DNA of 64,000 nt from Mycobacterium sp. IS-1496 (GTDB lineage: Bacteria > Actinomycetota > Actinomycetes > Mycobacteriales > Mycobacteriaceae), in assembly GCF_001499995.1 (NCBI RefSeq), contig NZ_LQIU01000023.1, positions 62,001 to 126,000 on the forward strand. Reading direction: 5' to 3'. This document shows, in pieces, positions 17,630-28,800 of this stretch. Numbering within the stretch: the stretch's first letter is position 1; every line of letters begins with the position of its first letter. Below the pieces are notes generated by a model. It was given only the letters and a program-made list of their open reading frames with translations, searched no databases and was not told where the DNA came from. The position numbers and the translations under genes were made by a program.

Positions 17630-19744
17630 TCAGCCGCGCGCGTTGACCAACGACAGAACGTCGGCGCCGTACTGCTCGAGCTTGCGAGCGCCGATCCCGG
17701 GGATCGCGACAAGCGCCGCCTCGTCGGTGGGCAGCGACTCGGCGATGGCGATCAGCGTGTTGTCGGTGAACACGACGAAGGCCGGGACCCCGAGTTCCTT
17801 CGACGTCCGCAGCCGCCACTCCTTGAGCGCCGCGAGCAGCTGTTCGTCGATGTCGGAGGAGCAGGTCTCGCAGCGGCGCAACATGATCGCCGCGGGCGTC
17901 GTCAGCGCGTTGTTGCACACCCGGCAGCGCGGTGTCGCCCCCTTGGCGCGGCGCGGCCGGTTCGCCGACGGCTCGGACGCGGCCTGCGGCGCCACCCCGT
18001 TGAGGAACCGCGACGGCCGCCGGCCCTGACGTCCGCCCGGCGCCCGGGCCAGCGCCCAGCTCAACGTGAGATGCACGCGCGCCCTGGTGATTCCGACGTA
18101 GAGCAGCCGGCGTTCCTCCTCCACCGGCTCACTGTCGGGGCCGTGGGTCAGCGCGTGCGAGATCGGCAGGGTGCCGTCGGCCAGGCCGACGAGGAAGACC
18201 GCATCCCACTCCAGCCCCTTGGCCGCGTGCAACGACGCGAGCGTGACGCCCTGGACGACGGGTGGGTGCCGGGCATCGGCGCGCTGGCGCAGTTCGGTGA
18301 CCAGACCGCGGATGTCCAGACCCGGCCGCAGCGCGACCTCTTCGTCGACGAGTTCGGCCAGTGCGCTGAGCGCCTCCCAGCGTTCCCGGGCGCGGGTGCC
18401 CGCAGGCGGCTCCGCGGTGAGCCCGAGCGGTTCGAGCACGGCCCGGACGATATCGGCCACCTCGCCCTCGACGTCGCGTTCGGCGGCGCGCTGCAGCGCG
18501 ACGAGCGCCTGGCGGATCTCCTGGCGGCTGAAGAAGCCCTCGCCGCCGCGCACCTGGAACGCGATGCCGGCCTCGGTGAGCGCCTCCTCGTACACCTCCG
18601 ACTGCGCGTTGATGCGGTACAGCACGGCGATCTCCGCGGCGGGGGTGCCCGCGTCGAGCAGCCTGCGGATGTCCTTGGCGACGGCCGCGGCCTCGGCCAC
18701 CTCGTCGGAGTGCTCCGCGAACGACGGTGTGGGCCCCGGCGGGCGCTGGCCGACCAGGTGCAGCTTGCTACCCGCCATGCGGCCGCGCGCGGCGGCGATC
18801 ACGCGGTTGGCCAGCGACACCACCTGCGGGGTGGAGCGGTAGTCGCGTTCGAGCCGGATCACCGCGGCGTCGGGGAACCGGCGCGAGAAGTCCAGCAGGT
18901 AACGCGGGGTGGCCCCGGTGAACGAGTAGATGGTCTGGTTGGCGTCGCCGACGACGGTCAGGTCGTCACGGGGGCCGAGCCACGCGTCGAGCACCCGTTG
19001 CTGCAGGGGCGTCACGTCCTGGTATTCGTCGACGACGAAACAGCGGTAGCGGTCGCGGAACTCGGTGGCCACCGCGGCGTCGTTCTCGATCGCGGCGGCG
19101 GTGTGCAGGAGCAGGTCGTCGAAGTCGAGGAGCGCGGTGCCGTCGTGGCGGGCCTTGAGTGCCTCGTACCCGGCGTAGACGGCGGCCACCTTCGCGGCGT
19201 CCATCGGGATGTCACGCCCGGCCTGCGCGACCGCGCCCGGATAGGCCTCAGGGCTGATCAGCGACGCCTTCGCCCATTCGATCTCGCCGGCGAGGTCACG
19301 GACGTCGTCGGTGCCCGCCTGGACGCGGGCCCGGTTGGCGGCCTGGGCGACCACGGAGAACTTGCTGTCGAGCAGTTGCCATGAGGTGTCGCCGACGACG
19401 CGGGGCCAGAAGTACCGCAGCTGACGGCGGGCGGCGGCGTGGAACGTCATCGCCTGGACCGATCCGGTGCCGACGCCGCCGGCCTCCTGGTCGAGCGCCC
19501 GCAGCCGGGCCCGCATCTCCCCCGCGGCGCGGGACGTGAAGGTCACGGCCAGCACCTGCCCGGGCGCGACGTGGCCGGCGGCGACGAGGTGGGCGATCCG
19601 GCGGGTGATGGTGCGGGTCTTGCCGGTGCCGGCACCGGCGAGCACGCAGACCGGCCCCCGGGGCGCCAGGACGGCCTCGCGCTGTTCCTCGTCCAGGTCG
19701 GCAAGCAGCCGCTCCCGCGACGAGGTGGGGACCTCGACTGGCAT
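17630..19744 (-). CDS. uvrD2: UvrD2 superfamily 1 DNA helicase with HRDC domain
   Basis: This 704-residue 3'-5' helicase has a P-loop, [11 protein letters not shown], near residue 35 and motif II, VDEYQD. The motif IV-VI region includes [10 protein letters not shown] and the YVGITRAR end motif. A tetracysteine zinc module (CRVCNNA then CETC) links the motor to a C-terminal HRDC domain (about 625-704). This domain order is that of mycobacterial UvrD2, an essential helicase in M. tuberculosis. The start ATG at 19744 gives a good match to the 700-residue homologue; a longer in-frame extension would overlap the divergent mrx1 promoter. Confidence 0.95.
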   Translation of the reverse strand: MPVEVPTSSRERLLADLDEEQREAVLAPRGPVCVLAGAGTGKTRTITRRIAHLVAAGHVAPGQVLAVTFTSRAAGEMRARLRALDQEAGGVGTGSVQAMTFHAAARRQLRYFWPRVVGDTSWQLLDSKFSVVAQAANRARVQAGTDDVRDLAGEIEWAKASLISPEAYPGAVAQAGRDIPMDAAKVAAVYAGYEALKARHDGTALLDFDDLLLHTAAAIENDAAVATEFRDRYRCFVVDEYQDVTPLQQRVLDAWLGPRDDLTVVGDANQTIYSFTGATPRYLLDFSRRFPDAAVIRLERDYRSTPQVVSLANRVIAAARGRMAGSKLHLVGQRPPGPTPSFAEHSDEVAEAAAVAKDIRRLLDAGTPAAEIAVLYRINAQSEVYEEALTEAGIAFQVRGGEGFFSRQEIRQALVALQRAAERDVEGEVADIVRAVLEPLGLTAEPPAGTRARERWEALSALAELVDEEVALRPGLDIRGLVTELRQRADARHPPVVQGVTLASLHAAKGLEWDAVFLVGLADGTLPISHALTHGPDSEPVEEERRLLYVGITRARVHLTLSWALARAPGGRQGRRPSRFLNGVAPQAASEPSANRPRRAKGATPRCRVCNNALTTPAAIMLRRCETCSSDIDEQLLAALKEWRLRTSKELGVPAFVVFTDNTLIAIAESLPTDEAALVAIPGIGARKLEQYGADVLSLVNARG

Positions 19745-19826
19745 GCGACCCATCTTGACAGGGCGCACCGACAACCGCCCGGTCCGTGTCGGGCATGTCG
19801 AGCGGGTCGGTAACGTTGCAGACCTT

Positions 19827-20075
19827 ATGAGTGCTGCTGACACCTTGACCATGTACACGACCACGTGGTGCGGCTACTGCGTCCGCCTCAAGAAGGCGTT
19901 GCAGGTCGAGGGCATCCCGTGGACCGAGGTCGACATCGAACGTGACCCCGCCGCGGCGGAGTTCGTGATGTCGGTCAACGGCGGCAACCAGACCGTGCCG
20001 ACGGTCAAGTTCCCCGACGGTTCGGCGCTGACCAACCCGAGCATCAAGGACGTCAAGGCCAAACTCGGCCGCTGA
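19827..20075 (+). CDS. mrx1: Mycoredoxin-1
   Basis: This 82-residue glutaredoxin-fold protein has the CGYC active site (C15, C18), the TVPTV cis-proline loop and a C-terminal helix. Mycoredoxin-1 reduces mixed disulfides with mycothiol, the actinobacterial low-molecular-weight thiol. The ATG at 19827 is the first that gives the normal family length. It is divergent from uvrD2 with 82 bp between starts, as in M. tuberculosis (Rv3198A). Confidence 0.94.
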   Translation: MSAADTLTMYTTTWCGYCVRLKKALQVEGIPWTEVDIERDPAAAEFVMSVNGGNQTVPTVKFPDGSALTNPSIKDVKAKLGR

Positions 20076-20143
20076 CCCCTCGCCGAGATCGACGAAACGG
20101 CGCGATCTACTCGCACTTCCGCGCCCATGTGTTCGTTTCGGCG

Positions 20144-21079
20144 TTAGGTGGCGAACGCCCAGGACTCGATGATCTCCCGGGCGATCGAGATCGAGCCGGG
20201 CAGCAGCAGCCGCGACGGCGATCCGCCCGCGGCGGCGTTCCAGTCGCCTTCGGCCAGCGCGGCGCGCACCTCGTCGCGGGTGAACCACCCGGCCTCGGCG
20301 ATCTCGCCGTCGTTGAACGCGAACGGCTGTTCCGGATCGCCGAGCGCGTGGAAACCCACCATCAGCGAGCGCGGGAACGGCCACGGCTGGCTGCCCAGGT
20401 AGCGCACGTCGGTCACGGTCAGCCCGACCTCTTCGGCGATCTCGCGCACCACGCACGATTCGAACGATTCGCCGGCCTCGACGAACCCGGCGAGGATCGA
20501 GAACAACCGCTCCGGCCACAGCGTCTGGCGGGCGAGCACCGCACGGTCGTGCCCGTCGTGCACCAGGCAGATCACCGCGGGGTCGATGCGGGGGAACTCC
20601 TCGTGCCCGGTGACCGGGTTCACCCGTGACCACCCCGCCTTGACCGGCTTGGTGGGCGCGCCGTCGACCGGGCTGAACCGGGCGTGGTCGTGCCAGTTGA
20701 GCAGCGCGGTGGCGGTGGCCACCAGTTGTGCGCTCGTGTCGTCGAAGATCTGACCGGCCCGGCGCAGGTCGAGCACCTCGGCGTCGGAGCCGTCCTCGGG
20801 CGCCTCCAGCGCGGCCCTGACGCCCCACACGTGACGGCCGTCGCGCAGGCGTCCGAGGAAGACCGCGTGCTCCGGCGGCGCGTCGCCCAGCGCACTCGCC
20901 CGCCCCAGCACCGCCTGCCCCCCGGCGATCAGCACCTGGTTGCGCCGGTCCACCCGCAGCAGCAGCGCATCGGCCCAGCCTGCGGTGGCGGCGTCGATGT
21001 CGGTCCGCAACGTGTCGGCGCGGTCGGCGCCGACACGCGACAGCAGCGGGGTGTTGCGCAGCGACGTGAAGTCGCTCAC
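20144..21079 (-). CDS. nudC: NudC NAD(+)/NADH pyrophosphatase
   Basis: This 311-residue Nudix hydrolase cleaves NAD(H) and related dinucleotides, and family members also remove NAD caps from RNA. An N-terminal domain precedes a zinc-ribbon-like segment and the Nudix fold. The Nudix box GFVEAGESFESCVVREIAEEVG is complete and is followed by the NudC signature SQPWPFPRSLM. The zinc-ribbon position (HARFSPVDGAPTKPVKAGW) lacks the cysteines of the E. coli enzyme, so it probably holds no zinc. The start codon overlaps the stop of the K+ channel gene (ATGA), indicating translational coupling. Confidence 0.93.
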   Translation of the reverse strand: MSDFTSLRNTPLLSRVGADRADTLRTDIDAATAGWADALLLRVDRRNQVLIAGGQAVLGRASALGDAPPEHAVFLGRLRDGRHVWGVRAALEAPEDGSDAEVLDLRRAGQIFDDTSAQLVATATALLNWHDHARFSPVDGAPTKPVKAGWSRVNPVTGHEEFPRIDPAVICLVHDGHDRAVLARQTLWPERLFSILAGFVEAGESFESCVVREIAEEVGLTVTDVRYLGSQPWPFPRSLMVGFHALGDPEQPFAFNDGEIAEAGWFTRDEVRAALAEGDWNAAAGGSPSRLLLPGSISIAREIIESWAFAT

Positions 21080-22170
21080 CGTTCGGCGTCCGCGCTGCGG
21101 ATGTAGAGCAGCCGGTCGCCGGTCTCCAACGCGTCGACCTCGGGGGCGTCGACGCGCACCAGGCCCCCGTCGCGCACGACGCCGAGCACGATGTCGTGCA
21201 GATGTCGCGGCGAACCGCCCACCTCCTTCGGGCTGACCTCGCGTTCGGCGATCGCGAAGCCGGCATCGGGGGTGAGCAGGTCCTCCATCATCTCCACCAC
21301 GCTCGGGGTCTGCGTGGCGATGCCCAGCAGGCGGCCCGCCGTCTCGGAGGAGACCACGGTGGAGTCGGCGCCGGACTGGCGCAGCAGGTGCTGGTTCTCG
21401 GCCTCCCGCGCGGCGGCGATGATCTTCGCGTTGGGTGCGAGCTCGCGTGCGGTGAGGGTGACGAGCACCGCGCTGGCGTCGTTGTCGGTGGCGACGATGA
21501 TCGATTTGGCGTGCTGCGCGCTGGCCAGCCGCAGCACCTCGGCCTTGGTGGCGTCACCGTGGACGGTGACCAGCCCGGCGCTTCTCGCCCGCTCCAGCGC
21601 CGTGGCGTTCTCGTCCACGACGACGATGTCGGCCGGGGCGACCTCGTCACCGACCATGGCGGCCACCGCGGTGCGGCCCTTGGTGCCGTAGCCGATGACG
21701 ACGGTGTGGTTGCGCACTCTGCTCCTCCATCGCTGGATCTTCAACGCCTGGCGCGACTGGCTGGTCAGTGTCTCCACCGTCGTACCGATCAGCACGATCA
21801 GGAACGCCACCCGTAGCGGCGTGATCACCAGGACGTTGATCAGCCGCGCTTCCGGGGTGACCGGCGTGATGTCGCCGTAGCCGGTGGTCGACAGCGACAC
21901 GGTCGCGTAGTACACGCAGTCCAGGAACGACAGCGGATCGCTCGAGTCCGGCGAGTCGCCGATGTCGCGGTAGCCGTGCCGGTCGAGGTAGACGATGATG
22001 ACCGCGGCGAACAGGGCGCCCGCCGCGTAGATGATCCGCCGGATGATGCGCTGGGTCGGGCTGATGAACGGCTCGGGAATGCGCAGCACGTCGACCAGCG
22101 CCGCGTCCGGCCGCGTCGTCAGATCCTGCTCGATGGCGGCGAGCCGGCGCCGCAGACGTCCTTTAGCCAC
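21076..22170 (-). CDS. Two-TM potassium channel with RCK/TrkA-N domain (Rv3200c homologue)
   Basis: This 364-residue protein has a short cytoplasmic head, two membrane helices near 40-60 and 105-135, and between them a pore loop with the filter TTGYGDI. A TrkA-N/RCK nucleotide-binding domain follows (VVIGYGTKGRTAV, with VVDENATALERA as the second strand), and then a TrkA-C domain. The architecture is that of MthK-like K+ channels gated by a ligand such as Ca2+ or nucleotide; the actual ligand is unknown. It is the upstream gene of a coupled pair with nudC, so NAD(H) turnover and potassium flux may be co-expressed. Confidence 0.92.
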   Translation of the reverse strand: MAKGRLRRRLAAIEQDLTTRPDAALVDVLRIPEPFISPTQRIIRRIIYAAGALFAAVIIVYLDRHGYRDIGDSPDSSDPLSFLDCVYYATVSLSTTGYGDITPVTPEARLINVLVITPLRVAFLIVLIGTTVETLTSQSRQALKIQRWRSRVRNHTVVIGYGTKGRTAVAAMVGDEVAPADIVVVDENATALERARSAGLVTVHGDATKAEVLRLASAQHAKSIIVATDNDASAVLVTLTARELAPNAKIIAAAREAENQHLLRQSGADSTVVSSETAGRLLGIATQTPSVVEMMEDLLTPDAGFAIAEREVSPKEVGGSPRHLHDIVLGVVRDGGLVRVDAPEVDALETGDRLLYIRSADAER

Positions 22171-22216
22171 GAGAGTCCGTCACCGGGTGGGGCTGCCGCA
22201 CCAGCACAATGTAATC

Positions 22217-22612
22217 ATGACCTCTCCCTCAGCCGTACTGCAGCGCAACACCGGGTCCAAGCTGGCCAATCGGATGGCGGCCATGCTGACCGGTATCGGC
22301 ATCCTGCACTTCGTCGCCCCGAAGCCGTTCGACGGGATCATCCCGGCGGAGTTGCCCGGCAGCCCGCGGTTCTACACCTACGCCTCGGGGGTGGTCGAAC
22401 TCGGTGTCGCCGCCGCGCTGGCGGCGCCGCAGACCCGTAAGGCGGGAGCGCTGGCCGCCGTCGCGCTGTACGTGGCGGTCTTCCCCGGCAACGTCAACAT
22501 GGTGCGGCTGTGGTGGGACAAGCCGTGGCCGATGCGCATCGTCGCCCTGGCCCGGCTGCCGCTGCAGGTTCCGATGATCACTCAGGCGCTCAAGATCTAC
22601 CGCACCTCCTGA
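22217..22612 (+). CDS. DoxX-like small membrane protein
   Basis: This 131-residue protein has four predicted membrane helices (starting near residues 18, 55, 78 and 100) and the DoxX/MauE-type pattern with GVVELGVAAALA and NVNMVRLWWDKP. DoxX-like proteins partner with redox enzymes in some mycobacteria; the role of this member is unknown. The ATG at 22217 gives a full-length domain. Its 3' end overlaps the end of adnB by 16 bp tail to tail. Confidence 0.8.
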   Translation: MTSPSAVLQRNTGSKLANRMAAMLTGIGILHFVAPKPFDGIIPAELPGSPRFYTYASGVVELGVAAALAAPQTRKAGALAAVALYVAVFPGNVNMVRLWWDKPWPMRIVALARLPLQVPMITQALKIYRTS

Positions 22613-25600
22613 CGCGCCGGTTCCCGCGCCGCCTCCAGCAGCGCCGCCAGATCCTCGACGTCCGGCAGCCCCGCCGGGCGCACCGTCTGGTTGGGGCGGA
22701 CGTAGTGGAATGCCGCGCGCACCCGCTCCACCGGGCACCCGCTGAGTTGCGCCCACGCCAGCCGGTAGACGGCGAGCTGGATCGCGGCGTGCTGCGCGGC
22801 TGCGGGCGTGTCCGGCGGCGCTCCGGTCTTCCAGTCGACGACGGTGGCGCCGCCGTCGTCGTCGGCGAACACCGCGTCGATGCGACCCCGCACCATCGTC
22901 TCGCCGATGACCATGTCGAACGGCACCTCGACGTCGATCGGCGTGCGGGACGCCCACGGCGACACCATGAACGCGGTCTGCAATTCGGTGAGTTGTTCGG
23001 CCTCGGTGCGTCTGATGTCGCTGTCGACGGCTCCGGGCAGATCATCGAGATCGAACAGCCGCTCGGCGCCGAAGTAGCGCTGCACCCAGTCGTGGAAGGC
23101 CGTGCCGAGCGACGCATTCGGGTCGGGGCGAGCGGGCACCCGCCGGTTGAGGCGGGCCAGCACCGCTTCCGGGTCGTCGCTGAGGCTGACCAGCGTGCTG
23201 ACCGACACCTCGGCGGGCAACGCCGGCGACGGCTTCTGCGCGGCCCGCTCCCGTTCGGCGAGCAGCGCGTCCACGTCGGCCGCCCAGCCGTCCACATCGT
23301 CAACCGGCCCCGCCGCACCCGCCATCGCCCTGGTCACCAACTCCGCACCGCGGTCGAGCGCGGCACGCCGATCACCGGCCGGGTCGGCGGGCCACGGCAC
23401 CTCCGTGACGTTGTCGCGCAACGGGTTCTTCTCCCCGTCGGGGGGCGGCGGCGCCCACTGGTCGACCACTGCGCACGGTTGACCGGCCTGCTCAGCGCGG
23501 TCGACGATGTCCTTGAGCTCCTCGAGGAACTCCGACGGGCCCCGCGGCTTCGCCTCCGTCCCACCCCAGTGGTGCCCCGAGAGCAGCAGCGTGTCCTCGG
23601 CGCGGGTCAGCGCGACGTAGAGCAGTCGGCGCTCCTCGTCGGTGCGGCGCTGCTCGAGGCGGCGCTTGTGGTCGTTGATCCTGTCGGACAGGATCTTTCG
23701 GTCGTTGACGTCGGAGGTGTCGAGCACCGGTACGCCATGCTCGGTGGTGGTCGCCCGGTCACCCCGTAGCAGCGGAGGCAGATCGGCCGGATCGGTCAGC
23801 CACGTCCGGGCCTGCGCGGTCGACGGGAAGATCCGTCCGCTCAGGTGCGGCACCGCCACCACCTGCCATTCCAGTCCCTTGGCCGCGTGCACCGTCAGGA
23901 TCTGCACCCGCTCGGTGGAGACCGCGAGATCCGCGGGCGCCAGCCCGTTCTCCCGCTCCATCGCCGCATCGAGGTAGGCGAGCAGCCCGCCGACCGTGGC
24001 GCCGGGGCGGCCCGCGTAGTCGGCGACGACGTCGACGAACGCGTCGAGATGCTCGGTACCCGACCAGCCCGACGGCACCGGCATACCGGCGCGGGCCTCG
24101 ACGTCGACACCGAGCACCCGGCGCACCTCGGCGACGAGGTCGGGCAACGCCATCCCGAGATGACCACGCAGCAAGGTCAATTCGCGACCGAGCGCCACGA
24201 TGCGCCGGTAGCCCTCCGGCGAGTACCGTTCGGCGGCACCCGGGTCACAGATCGCGTCGGCCAGGCAGGCGGCATCGGCGTCCGGCGCGTCGTGCGCGAC
24301 GATCTCGGCCGCCGTCGCCTCCGGACCAGGTCCGCCGTCGTCCAGTTCGACGGCCCGCCGCCACAGCGCCGCGATGTCGCGTCCACCGAGACGCCACCGC
24401 GGTCCGGTCACGGTGCGCATCGCCGCCGCACCCGCGGTGGGATCGGCCACCAGACGCAACATCGCCACCACGTCCGCGACTTCGGCGACCCCGAGCAGAC
24501 CCGCCAACCCCACCACCTCCACGGGCACCCCCCGCGCGGTGAGCGCCTCGGCCATCGGCGCCGCGTCGGCGTTGCGACGCAGCAGCACCGCCGCCGTGGG
24601 CGGGGCCTCGTCCTCGGCCCGGCCGGCGTGGTAGCGCCGCGCCACCTCGTCGGCCACCCAATCACGTTCTGCAGCAACGTCGTTGAGCAGGGCCAACCGG
24701 ATGGTCCCCGGCTCGGCGCCCGGCCGTGGCCGCAGCGACCGCACCGCCACGGAACGCTGCCGCGCTTCCGTGGACACCGCGTTGGCCAGATGCAATGTGC
24801 TCGGCGGATTGCGCCAACTGGTGCGAAGCTCCAGAACGCGGGCGGGGCTGCCGTCGGAGAGCGGGAAGTCGGTGGCGAAGCGGGGCAGGTTGGTCGCCGA
24901 CGCGCCGCGCCACCCGTAGATCGACTGGATGGGGTCGCCGACCGCGGTCAACGCCAGGCCGTCGTCCACACCGCCACCGAACAACGCCGACAACGCCACC
25001 CGCTGCGCGTGCCCGGTGTCCTGGTACTCATCGAGCAGCACCACGCGGTACCGGGCCCGCAGCTCGGCGCCGACCTGAGGGAATGCGGCGGCCAGCCGGG
25101 CGGCGGCGGCCATCTGCATCCCGAAGTCCATCACCTTCTCCGACTGCATCCGCCGGTGCAGGGCGTCGATCAGCGGGATGAGCTCGGTGCGCTCGGTCTG
25201 CGTCGCCAGCATCCGCAGCAGCCACTGGCTCGGCCCCCGGTCGCGTTGATAGGGCCCGGCGGGCAGCGTGTGCACCAGCCGCTCGAGTTCGACGTGGGTG
25301 TCGCGCAGTTCGCCGGTGTCGACCAGATGCTCGGCCAGTTGCCCGGCGAGGCGAAGCACCATGTCGGTGACGGCCGCCGGTGTCTTGTCGATGTCGAGCG
25401 GGCCGGGATGTTCGCACACCACGCGATACGCCAGCTGCCACAGTTCGGTCTCCCCGACCAGCCGGGTGTCCGGCTCGATCGGCAGCAGCAGACCGTGTTC
25501 ACGCAGCAGGCTGCCGGCGAACGCGTGGTAGGTGTTGACCGTCGGCGGGTCGTCGGCGGTGTCGAGACCGGGCACCAGCCCGGCACCGGACAGCCGCGCC

Positions 25601-25860
25601 AGCCGGGTGCGCACCCGGCGCAGCAACTGACCGGCCGCCTTGCGGGTGAAGGTCAGCCCGAGCACCTGGCCCGGGGTGGCGTAGCCGTTGGCGACCAGCC
25701 ACACCACCCGGGCGGCCATCGTCTCGGTCTTGCCCGCACCCGCCCCGGCGATCACGACGACCGGGCCCGGCGGCGCCGCGATCACCGCCGCCTGTTCGTC
25801 GGTGGGGGCGAAAAGTCCGAGCGCCGAGGCCAATTCGGCGGGACTGAACCGCGCGGTCAT
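22597..25860 (-). CDS. adnB: AdnB subunit of the AdnAB DNA double-strand-break-resecting helicase-nuclease
   Basis: This 1087-residue protein has an N-terminal UvrD-like motor and a C-terminal RecB-type nuclease. The P-loop is AGAGAGKTETM near residue 35, motif II is LLDEYQDT, and the motif VI region reads LLYVALTRAEDT. The nuclease carries RGRIDAVF followed by VVDWKTG, giving the catalytic Asp and Lys. It lacks the cysteine cluster seen in AdnA. AdnAB is the mycobacterial counterpart of AddAB/RecBCD and acts in end resection. The ATG at 25860 overlaps the adnA stop (ATGA), ensuring stoichiometric synthesis. Length and order agree with the M. smegmatis pair. Confidence 0.93.
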   Translation of the reverse strand: MTARFSPAELASALGLFAPTDEQAAVIAAPPGPVVVIAGAGAGKTETMAARVVWLVANGYATPGQVLGLTFTRKAAGQLLRRVRTRLARLSGAGLVPGLDTADDPPTVNTYHAFAGSLLREHGLLLPIEPDTRLVGETELWQLAYRVVCEHPGPLDIDKTPAAVTDMVLRLAGQLAEHLVDTGELRDTHVELERLVHTLPAGPYQRDRGPSQWLLRMLATQTERTELIPLIDALHRRMQSEKVMDFGMQMAAAARLAAAFPQVGAELRARYRVVLLDEYQDTGHAQRVALSALFGGGVDDGLALTAVGDPIQSIYGWRGASATNLPRFATDFPLSDGSPARVLELRTSWRNPPSTLHLANAVSTEARQRSVAVRSLRPRPGAEPGTIRLALLNDVAAERDWVADEVARRYHAGRAEDEAPPTAAVLLRRNADAAPMAEALTARGVPVEVVGLAGLLGVAEVADVVAMLRLVADPTAGAAAMRTVTGPRWRLGGRDIAALWRRAVELDDGGPGPEATAAEIVAHDAPDADAACLADAICDPGAAERYSPEGYRRIVALGRELTLLRGHLGMALPDLVAEVRRVLGVDVEARAGMPVPSGWSGTEHLDAFVDVVADYAGRPGATVGGLLAYLDAAMERENGLAPADLAVSTERVQILTVHAAKGLEWQVVAVPHLSGRIFPSTAQARTWLTDPADLPPLLRGDRATTTEHGVPVLDTSDVNDRKILSDRINDHKRRLEQRRTDEERRLLYVALTRAEDTLLLSGHHWGGTEAKPRGPSEFLEELKDIVDRAEQAGQPCAVVDQWAPPPPDGEKNPLRDNVTEVPWPADPAGDRRAALDRGAELVTRAMAGAAGPVDDVDGWAADVDALLAERERAAQKPSPALPAEVSVSTLVSLSDDPEAVLARLNRRVPARPDPNASLGTAFHDWVQRYFGAERLFDLDDLPGAVDSDIRRTEAEQLTELQTAFMVSPWASRTPIDVEVPFDMVIGETMVRGRIDAVFADDDGGATVVDWKTGAPPDTPAAAQHAAIQLAVYRLAWAQLSGCPVERVRAAFHYVRPNQTVRPAGLPDVEDLAALLEAAREPARQEVR

Positions 25861-28800
25861 GCCCGCTCTCCCGCGGACTGGGCGGGGCAGCTGCTGCGCA
25901 CCGGGCAGTGTGTGCAGTTGGTGTTGACCCGTGCGACGAATGCCGGCCCCTGCGTGGCGGCCGCGGCCTCGCCCACGTCGCTCCTCCACTGCGCGACCGC
26001 GTCGGCGGTCATCGCGTCCTGCTCGCGTTCAGTCGGCCCGGCCGCGCCGCTCTTGCCCAGGTACACCAGCTTGCCGCCGCCGGGCACGTCGCCCTCGGCG
26101 AGCAGACCCGCCGCGACGGCCAGTTGGTACATCGCCAGCTGGGCGTGCCGCTGAGCGTCGTCCTTGGTGACCGGGCTCTTGCCCGTCTTGATGTCCACGA
26201 CCACCAGCCGGCCGGCGCTGTCGCGCTCCAACCGGTCGAGGCGCCCGCGCACCCGTACCGCAGGCCGGCCGTCAGCCGCGTCGCAGATGACGCCGTCGAC
26301 GTCCACCTCGGTGCCGACCTCGGTCAGCTCGCGGCGCGTCTGAGCGCGCCACTGCTCGAACGCCGACAGCATGGCCTGATGGCGGGTCAGCTCGTTGGCG
26401 GCGTGCCACTGCGCCTCGTACGGCAGGTCCTCCCACACCCGCTCGAGGTCGTTGAGCAGCTGACTCTCCGTCCGCCCCGATTCCGACACCAGCGCGTGCA
26501 GCAGTGATCCGACCGCGGACCGCACGTCGCGGCCGTCGCGGCCGCCGTGGCGCTCGAGCAACCAGCGCAGCGGGCAGTCGGTCAAAGTCTGCAACGTCGA
26601 CGGTGACAACGTGACCACCTGCTGTTCGTCGCTCCACAGCGGTTCGTCGGTGGACAGCGCGGTCATGGCATGCCACTGGCCGGGGTCCGCACCCGGGACT
26701 CCCGCCGCGGCGAGCCGCGCGAGCTGGGCGGCCGCACAGTCGCGGGCCGCGCCGTCGACGGCGCCGTCGGGTGCGCACACCACCGCGCGCAGCCGGCCGA
26801 CCAGCGCGGACGGCGCCAGGACGCGCGGGGCCCGCACGGGAGCCTGCGGACCGTCATCCTCATCGGTGGCCAGTGCGGTCAATTCCTGGCAGAACGGCGA
26901 CGGCAACATCGCCTCGGCGCCGGAGTCGCTGTCCACGGCGGTCACCAGGACCCGGCGCCGGGCGCGGCCGAGCGCGGCGACCAGCAGCCGGCGTTCCTCC
27001 GCGAGCAGCGGTGCGCGCGTCGACACGGTGTCCGAGGCGGAATCGGTCACGCCGTCGAGGATGTCGACGAGGCGTTGGGTGCCCAGCACGCCGCCGCGCG
27101 GAATCGTGTTCGGCCACAACCCTTCCTGTAGGCCGGCGATGACGACGAAGTCCCATTCGCCGGCCAGTGCCGCGTGGGCGCTGAGCACGGCGACGGCCTG
27201 CGGGTCCCGCCGCTCGCCGCGGCGGCCCGGAGGCAGGCCGAGCGCCGCCACGTGATCGAGGAAGCCCCGAACCGACGCGCCCGCGGTGCGGGTGACGTAC
27301 TGGTCGGCGACATCGAACAGGGCGGTGACGGCGTCGAGATCGCGGTCGGCCTGCGCGCCGGCGGCTCCGCCGCGCTCGGCGGCCGCCAGCCACCGCCGCT
27401 GCAGACCGCTGCGGTGCCAGGCCTGCCACAGCGTGTGCCGCGGGTCGAGGCCGTCGTCGACGCTGCGGCGCGCCGCCGCCAGCACGGACCGCACCCGGCG
27501 CAGCGGCCGCTGCAATTCCGCCGACACCTCCGGCGGCGGTCCGGTGAGCGCGCCGACCAGCAGGTCCGTGAACTCCCGCGGTGGCCGGCTGCCGTCGGCG
27601 CGGCGCAGCGCCCGGCGCACCTGGCGCATCGTGACCGGATCGACCCGGCCGATCGGTCCGGCGAGCAGCGCCTCGGCCTGGGCGCCGGTCACACCGTCGG
27701 CGGTGGCCTCGAGCACCGTCAGCAGGGCTCGCGCGGCGGGCTCCTCGACCAACGGCGCCGCCGCGGGCAGGTCGACGGGCACCCCGGCGGCGGCCAGCGC
27801 ACGCGCCAGCGGCGCCCCGGCGCGCGGCAGCGAACGCACGATGACGGCCATCTCGGACCACGGCACGCCGTCGACGAGGTGCGCGCGCCGCAGCGCATCG
27901 GCGATGAGCGCGGATTCGGCATGTGCCGTGGCGGCGATTCGCACGGCGACCGAACCGTCGTCGTCGGAGGTGCCGGCGACCTCGCGGCGCTGCCCCGGCA
28001 GGCGCCGCGCGATACCGGATATCGCGCGCGCCACCGCGGGTGCGCACCGGTGCGACCGGGTCAGCGCGATCGTGCTGCCCTCCTCCATGCGCAGCAGCGC
28101 CGGATCGGCGCCGCGGTAGCCGAACACCGACTGGTCCGGGTCACCGGCGAGCACCGTCAGGTCGGCGCCCGCGGCCAGGACCCGCACCAGGCGGGCGGCC
28201 TGCGGGTCGAGGTGCTGGGCGTCGTCGACCAGAAGCAGGCCGATGCGGTTGCGCTCGGCCGCCAGCAGGTCGGCGTCCGTGGCGAACGCCTCGAGCGCGG
28301 CGCCGACGAGTTCGGCCGCCCCGAGTGCGGGTGTGGTCGCCTGGGGGGCGGCCATGCCCACCGCCGAGCGCAGCAGCATGATCTGCTCGTAGGCCTGCGC
28401 GAACCGGCCGGCGGCCGCCCACTCCGGACGGCGGGACAGGCGGCCGAGGCGTTGCAGCGCAACGGGATCGACCCCGCGTTCGGTGCAGCGGGCCATCAGG
28501 TCGCGCAGTTCGGTGGCGAAGCCTGCGGTGGTGAGTGCGGGCCGCAGTGCGGCGGGCCAGGCCACCGCCGAACGGTCACCGTCCTCGAGATCACCGGCGA
28601 GCAGCTCGCGGATGATGCCGTCCTGTTCGGCGCTGGTGATCAACCGCGGCGGGGCATCGCCGTTGCGCTGGGCGGCCAGCCGCAGCACCGCGAACGCGTA
28701 CGAGTGGACGGTGCGCACCAGCGGTTCGCGCACCACCTGACGGGCGCCGCCCTCGAGCAGCCTGCGGGTCACCGCCGCGCGGGCCGCCGACCGCAGCGAC

